Shown here: piece after piece, positions 60,646-64,000 of the stretch
Layout of the letters: each line of letters opens with the position of its first letter
How positions within the stretch are numbered: the stretch's first letter is position 1
Source of the DNA: JAEMQF01 sp963850525
GTDB taxonomy: Bacteria; Pseudomonadota; Gammaproteobacteria; Burkholderiales; Burkholderiaceae_C
Direction of reading: 5' to 3'
Assembly (NCBI GenBank): GCA_963850525.1
Contig: CAWKLQ010000011.1
Location: 1 to 64,000 of the forward strand
DNA: 64,000 bases
Translations under genes and position numbers: made by a program
Notes under the pieces: generated by a model
Told to the model about the DNA's origin: nothing
The model's database searches: none
The model's input: the letters and a program-made list of their open reading frames with translations, nothing else

Positions 60646-61425
60646 ATGACAACGCATGCCCCCGCCATGCTCGAACTGCGCCAGGTGCGCAAGGCCTTCG
60701 GCAACTTGCGCGCAGTCGACGGCGTCGACTTGCGGGTTCAGGCCGGGCGCATCACTGGCCTGATCGGTCCGAACGGCGCCGGCAAGACGACGCTTTTCAA
60801 CCTGATTGCCGGCACGCTCACGCCCAGCGCGGGCGAGATTCGCTTTCTCGGACAGCGCATCGACGGCGTATCGCCGGATCGCATCTTTCACCGCGGCCTG
60901 GCGCGCACCTTCCAGGTACCGCGGCCGTTCCCGCAGATGACGGTGCTGGAAAACCTGATGCTTGTTCCGGCGCACCAGGCCGGCGAGCTGTTCTGGAACA
61001 ACTGGGTGAATCCGGCGCGCGTCGCGCGCCAGGAGCGCCAGGCGCGCGAGCGCGCGCTTGGCGTACTCGAGACCTGCGCACTCGCCGGCAAGGCCGGCGA
61101 GTTGGCCGGGCGGCTCTCCGGCGGGCAGCACAAGCTGCTCGAACTCGCGCGTGTCTTGATGATCGAGCCGAAACTGATCCTGCTCGACGAGCCCGCTGCC
61201 GGCGTGAACCCGGTGTTGCTGGAAACGCTGATCGACCGGGTGATCGCGCTGAACCGCCAGGGCATCTCGTTCCTCGTGATCGAGCACAACATGGACGTTG
61301 TGATGAGCGTGTGCGACCCCATCGTCGTGATGGTGCAGGGCCAGGTGATCTGCGAAGGCAGCGCTGACGCGGTGCGCAGTGATGCCCGAGTGCTCGATGC
61401 GTATCTGGGGGAGGTGCCGGCGTGA
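60646..61425 (+). CDS. livG: Branched-chain amino acid-type ABC transporter ATPase LivG
   Basis: 259 residues from the ATG at 60646. Walker A is GLIGPNGAGKTTLFN, the signature LSGGQHKLLELARVLM, Walker B LILLDEPAAGVNP and the switch His VIEHNMDVVMSV. The Q-loop region FQVPRPFPQMTVLENLML and the long insert with VNPARVARQERQAR are LivG-like. It pairs with LivF to power the LivH-LivM importer. It overlaps livF by four bases. Confidence 0.95.
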   Translation: MTTHAPAMLELRQVRKAFGNLRAVDGVDLRVQAGRITGLIGPNGAGKTTLFNLIAGTLTPSAGEIRFLGQRIDGVSPDRIFHRGLARTFQVPRPFPQMTVLENLMLVPAHQAGELFWNNWVNPARVARQERQARERALGVLETCALAGKAGELAGRLSGGQHKLLELARVLMIEPKLILLDEPAAGVNPVLLETLIDRVIALNRQGISFLVIEHNMDVVMSVCDPIVVMVQGQVICEGSADAVRSDARVLDAYLGEVPA

Positions 61426-62183
61426 GTGCACCCTTGCTCCAGGTCACCGAAGTGTTCGCCGGCTACGTGCGCAGCCTGCCCATCGTGCAAGGCGTTTCGA
61501 TTCACGTTGCGGCGCGCGAAGTGATCAGCGTCATCGGCCCGAACGGCGCAGGGAAAAGCACCTTGCTCAAGGCCATCGTCGGCCTGGTCGCGATCGAGGC
61601 CGGGCGCATCGAGCTCGCCGGGCGCGACATCACCGGCCTGGCGCCGCACGCCGTGGTTGCCGCAGGCGTCGGCTTCGTGCCGCAGACGGCGAACGTGTTC
61701 ACGACGCTGACGATTGCCGAGAACCTCGTCGCCGGAGGCCACCTGTTGCGCGGCGAACTTGCCGCGCGCCTGGATCGCGCCTACGCGATGTTCCCGGTGC
61801 TCGCCGAGAAGCGCCGCGAACGCGCGCGCACGCTCTCGGGCGGGCAGCGCCAGATGCTCGCGATTGCGCGCGCGCTGATGACCGACCCGGCCCTGCTCGT
61901 GCTCGACGAGCCCACCGCAGGCCTGGCGCCGCGCCTGGTCGACGAAGTGTTCGCGCGCCTGCGCGAACTCGCCACGGGCGGCGTCGCGGTGCTGATGGTC
62001 GAGCAGAACGCGAAGGCCGCGCTGCGCATGTCGGACCGCGGCTATGTGCTCGCCGAGGGGCGGAACCGGGTCGCGGGAAGCGCGGCCGAGTTGCTCGACA
62101 GCGCCGAAGTCGCTGCGGCGTTTCTCGGTGGCGCACCGCGGACCCCACCTATTGCCGCCCAAGCTGCTGGGAGCACCGCGTGA
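61422..62183 (+). CDS. livF: Branched-chain amino acid-type ABC transporter ATPase LivF
   Basis: 253 residues starting with a GTG that overlaps the livG stop (GTGA). Walker A is SVIGPNGAGKSTLLKA, the signature RTLSGGQRQMLAIARALM, Walker B LLVLDEPTAGLAP. FAGYVRSLPIVQGVSIHV at the start and VEQNAKAALRMSDRGYVLAEGR at the end are typical LivF. The C-terminal 20 residues are Ala-rich. The stop overlaps the livH GTG start. Confidence 0.95.
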   Translation: MSAPLLQVTEVFAGYVRSLPIVQGVSIHVAAREVISVIGPNGAGKSTLLKAIVGLVAIEAGRIELAGRDITGLAPHAVVAAGVGFVPQTANVFTTLTIAENLVAGGHLLRGELAARLDRAYAMFPVLAEKRRERARTLSGGQRQMLAIARALMTDPALLVLDEPTAGLAPRLVDEVFARLRELATGGVAVLMVEQNAKAALRMSDRGYVLAEGRNRVAGSAAELLDSAEVAAAFLGGAPRTPPIAAQAAGSTA

Positions 62184-63088
62184 TCGCCCAGGCCCTCGCC
62201 GACGGTGTGCTCACCGGCGCGGTGATCGCACTCGGCGCGATCGGCGTCTCGTTCACGATGCAGATCATGCGTTTCGCGAACTTCTCGCACGCCGAGCTGT
62301 TGACGTGGGGTGGCTACCTGACTTTCGTTTTCGTCGGCTTCGCCGGCCCGGGAACGCCCACCGGGCCGCTCTCGTTCGGCTGGCAGTTGCTCGCCTGCGC
62401 GGTGCTCGGTGCTGCGCTCACGGGTGGGTTGGCGTGGGCGCTGGACCGGCTCGTCTTCCAGCGCCTGCGCCGGCGCGGCGCGCACCACCTGACCCTCGTG
62501 TTCGCGTCGTTCGGCGCGGCGCTCGTGATGCGCCACGTGATCGTGCTGCTGTGGGGCCACGAGTCGCGCTATTACACGCGTGAATTGCAGATGGCGCCCG
62601 AGCTGATTCCGGGGGTGCGCGTGCTGCCGGACCAGATTTTCATCCTCGCGATCACGCTGCTCATCGTCGGCGCATTGCACGCCTTCCTCACCTACAGCCG
62701 CACCGGCGTCGCGATGCGCGCCGCCGCCGAAAGTCCGGCGCTCGCGCAGGCGTGCGGCATCGAAGTCGACAAGGTGATCCGCAACACCTGGCTCATCGGC
62801 GGCGCGCTCGCGGCGCTGGCGGGGGTGTTCACCGGCCTCACGCCGCAGTTGAACCCGGAGCTCGGCGGCAGCCTCCTGCTCGCCTTGTTCGCCGCCGCCG
62901 TGCTCGGCGGAATCGGCAGCCTGCCCGGCGCAGTGCTCGGCGGGCTGCTCGTGGGCATCGCCGAAAACGTGCTGCTGATCGTCGTCAGCCCGGGCTACAA
63001 GCAGGCGATGTCGTTCCTGTTGATGCTGCTCGTCCTGCTGTTGCGGCCGCAAGGGCTGTTTGGTGAACGGCGCGAGGGGGAACGATGA
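62180..63088 (+). CDS. livH: Branched-chain amino acid-type ABC transporter permease LivH
   Basis: 302 residues starting at a GTG (VIAQALADGVLTGAVIALGAIG) that overlaps the livF stop. It has about eight hydrophobic segments, and VAMRAAAESPALAQACGIEVDKV is the ATPase-contact loop. AAVLGGIGSLPGAVLGGLLVGIAENV is the family C-terminal block. It lies in the inner membrane with LivM. Substrates of this family range from branched-chain amino acids to urea, amides and aromatic acids. Confidence 0.94.
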   Translation: MIAQALADGVLTGAVIALGAIGVSFTMQIMRFANFSHAELLTWGGYLTFVFVGFAGPGTPTGPLSFGWQLLACAVLGAALTGGLAWALDRLVFQRLRRRGAHHLTLVFASFGAALVMRHVIVLLWGHESRYYTRELQMAPELIPGVRVLPDQIFILAITLLIVGALHAFLTYSRTGVAMRAAAESPALAQACGIEVDKVIRNTWLIGGALAALAGVFTGLTPQLNPELGGSLLLALFAAAVLGGIGSLPGAVLGGLLVGIAENVLLIVVSPGYKQAMSFLLMLLVLLLRPQGLFGERREGER

Positions 63089-64000
63089 GCGGAATCTTCG
63101 CCTACCTCATCTTCTTCACTTGCATCGTGCTGATCCTGGGCATCGTCACGCTCGGGCTGAACCTGCAGTGGGGTTTCACCGGGCTGTTCAACGCCGGCGT
63201 CGTCGGCTTTTATGCGATCGGCGGCTACACGCACGCCATCCTCACCGCGGCACCACAGCCCGGGCACATGGGCAACTTCGGCCTGCCGTGGCTCGTCGGA
63301 ATCGCCGGCGCGTTGCTCGTCACCGCCCTGGCGGCGTGGTTGATCGGTGCCGTCACGGTGCGGCTGCGTGGCGACTACCTGGCGATCGCATCGTTCGGCA
63401 TCGCGGTGTCGATTCAGCTCGTCACGCTCAACTGGCAAGAGCTGACGGGCGGGCCGAACGGCCTGACGCGAATCGCCCGGCCGCTCGCCGGGGTGTTCGA
63501 TACGCCGAGCGCCTACAACTTGTGGTTTCTCGCCCTCTTGGCCACGATCACCTGGCTCGTCTACATCGGCCTGGAGCGCATGTTGCGCTCCCCCTGGGGG
63601 CGGGTGCTGCGGGCGATTCGCGAAGACGAGCTCGCGGCAGTCGCTCTGGGAAAAAGCGCGACGCGCTTTCGCCTCGAGGCCTTCGTCATCGGCTCGACGC
63701 TGATGGGGCTGGCCGGGGCGCTCTACGTCAGCTTCATCGGCTTTGTCAGCCCGTTCGACTTTCTGCCCATCCTGACCTTCCAGGTCTGGGCCATGCTGAT
63801 CGTCGGCGGCAGCGGCAACAACCGCGGCGCGCTGCTCGGCGTGCTCGTCGTCTGGAGCATCTGGACGGTCTCGGGAATCGCCGTCACCAAGCTGTTGCCG
63901 CCGAGCCACGCAGCGCAGGGCGCTGCCGCGCAGGTGATCCTGATCGGCGTCGCTTTGGTGCTGATGCTGCTGTTGCGGCCACGCGGGCTGCTGGGAGAAC
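63085..64000 (+). CDS. livM: Branched-chain amino acid-type ABC transporter permease LivM, cut by window edge
   Basis: About 305 codons, open at the window end; the ATG overlaps the livH stop (ATGA). LNLQWGFTGLFNAGVVGFYAIGGYTHAIL, GDYLAIASFGIAVSIQLV and SPWGRVLRAIREDELAAVALGKSATRFRLEAFVIG are LivM blocks, followed by hydrophobic segments (QVWAMLIVGGSGNNRGALLG). It pairs with LivH. The binding protein gene (livK-like) is expected beyond the window. Confidence 0.93.
   Translation, partial: MSGIFAYLIFFTCIVLILGIVTLGLNLQWGFTGLFNAGVVGFYAIGGYTHAILTAAPQPGHMGNFGLPWLVGIAGALLVTALAAWLIGAVTVRLRGDYLAIASFGIAVSIQLVTLNWQELTGGPNGLTRIARPLAGVFDTPSAYNLWFLALLATITWLVYIGLERMLRSPWGRVLRAIREDELAAVALGKSATRFRLEAFVIGSTLMGLAGALYVSFIGFVSPFDFLPILTFQVWAMLIVGGSGNNRGALLGVLVVWSIWTVSGIAVTKLLPPSHAAQGAAAQVILIGVALVLMLLLRPRGLLGE

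Overview
The window looks like a chromosomal segment of a high-GC betaproteobacterium, most likely order Burkholderiales. This is inferred from gene content: a EIIA(Man)/HPr/Enzyme I phosphotransferase set, a polyhydroxyalkanoate granule regulator, a Bug/TctC-type binding protein, a TRAP transporter, and hemE next to priA. I see no rRNA, tRNA or CRISPR array. Genes are tightly packed, often joined by 4-base start/stop overlaps (ATGA, GTGA, TTGA).

Layout. 1-2731: a pts operon (manX-like, ptsH, ptsI) split between ptsH and ptsI by an insertion element with a frameshifted DD35E transposase. 2750-8087: an MFS transporter, a small lipoprotein, a PHA-granule regulator, a zinc aminopeptidase and a molybdopterin oxidoreductase. 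8237-10524: two hydrolases (M20, DUF2817). 10559-18890: sugar phosphate metabolism (HAD phosphatase, frameshifted pgi, zwf) around an Fbp-type ABC importer. 18938-28683: eight minus-strand genes, namely sulfatase, P450, TRAP transporter, a 3-hydroxyisobutyrate-dehydrogenase-like enzyme and a two-subunit molybdenum hydroxylase. They could form one uptake and oxidation pathway. 28695-38204: PaiB-type flavoprotein, ssb, an S9 peptidase lacking its catalytic His, RecQ helicase, an ECF sigma factor with a Pro-Ala-rich membrane partner, and a PhoX-like protein. 38220-46812: DUF3237 protein, TctC-like protein, YHS lipoprotein, mmsA with a structured terminator-ended leader, UPF0149 protein, an inverted-repeat element, priA and hemE. 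46958-54580: OmpA-like lipoprotein, release factor 3, DUF456 protein, HtpX, a second EF-G and a second YHS protein. 54676-64000: one plus-strand operon of START-like protein, hydantoinase A (three frameshifts) and B, kynureninase, RidA and the branched-chain amino acid ABC transporter livGFHM, running off the window.

The most interesting parts are the sulfatase/P450/TRAP/molybdenum-hydroxylase cluster, the hydantoinase-kynureninase-RidA-Liv operon, the candidate structured RNA upstream of mmsA, and the element that separates ptsI from ptsH. Five frame breaks occur (transposase, pgi, three in hyuA). The four in pgi and hyuA can each be repaired by removing one base, and each extra base creates a CG step, so consensus error is a live alternative to real gene decay.
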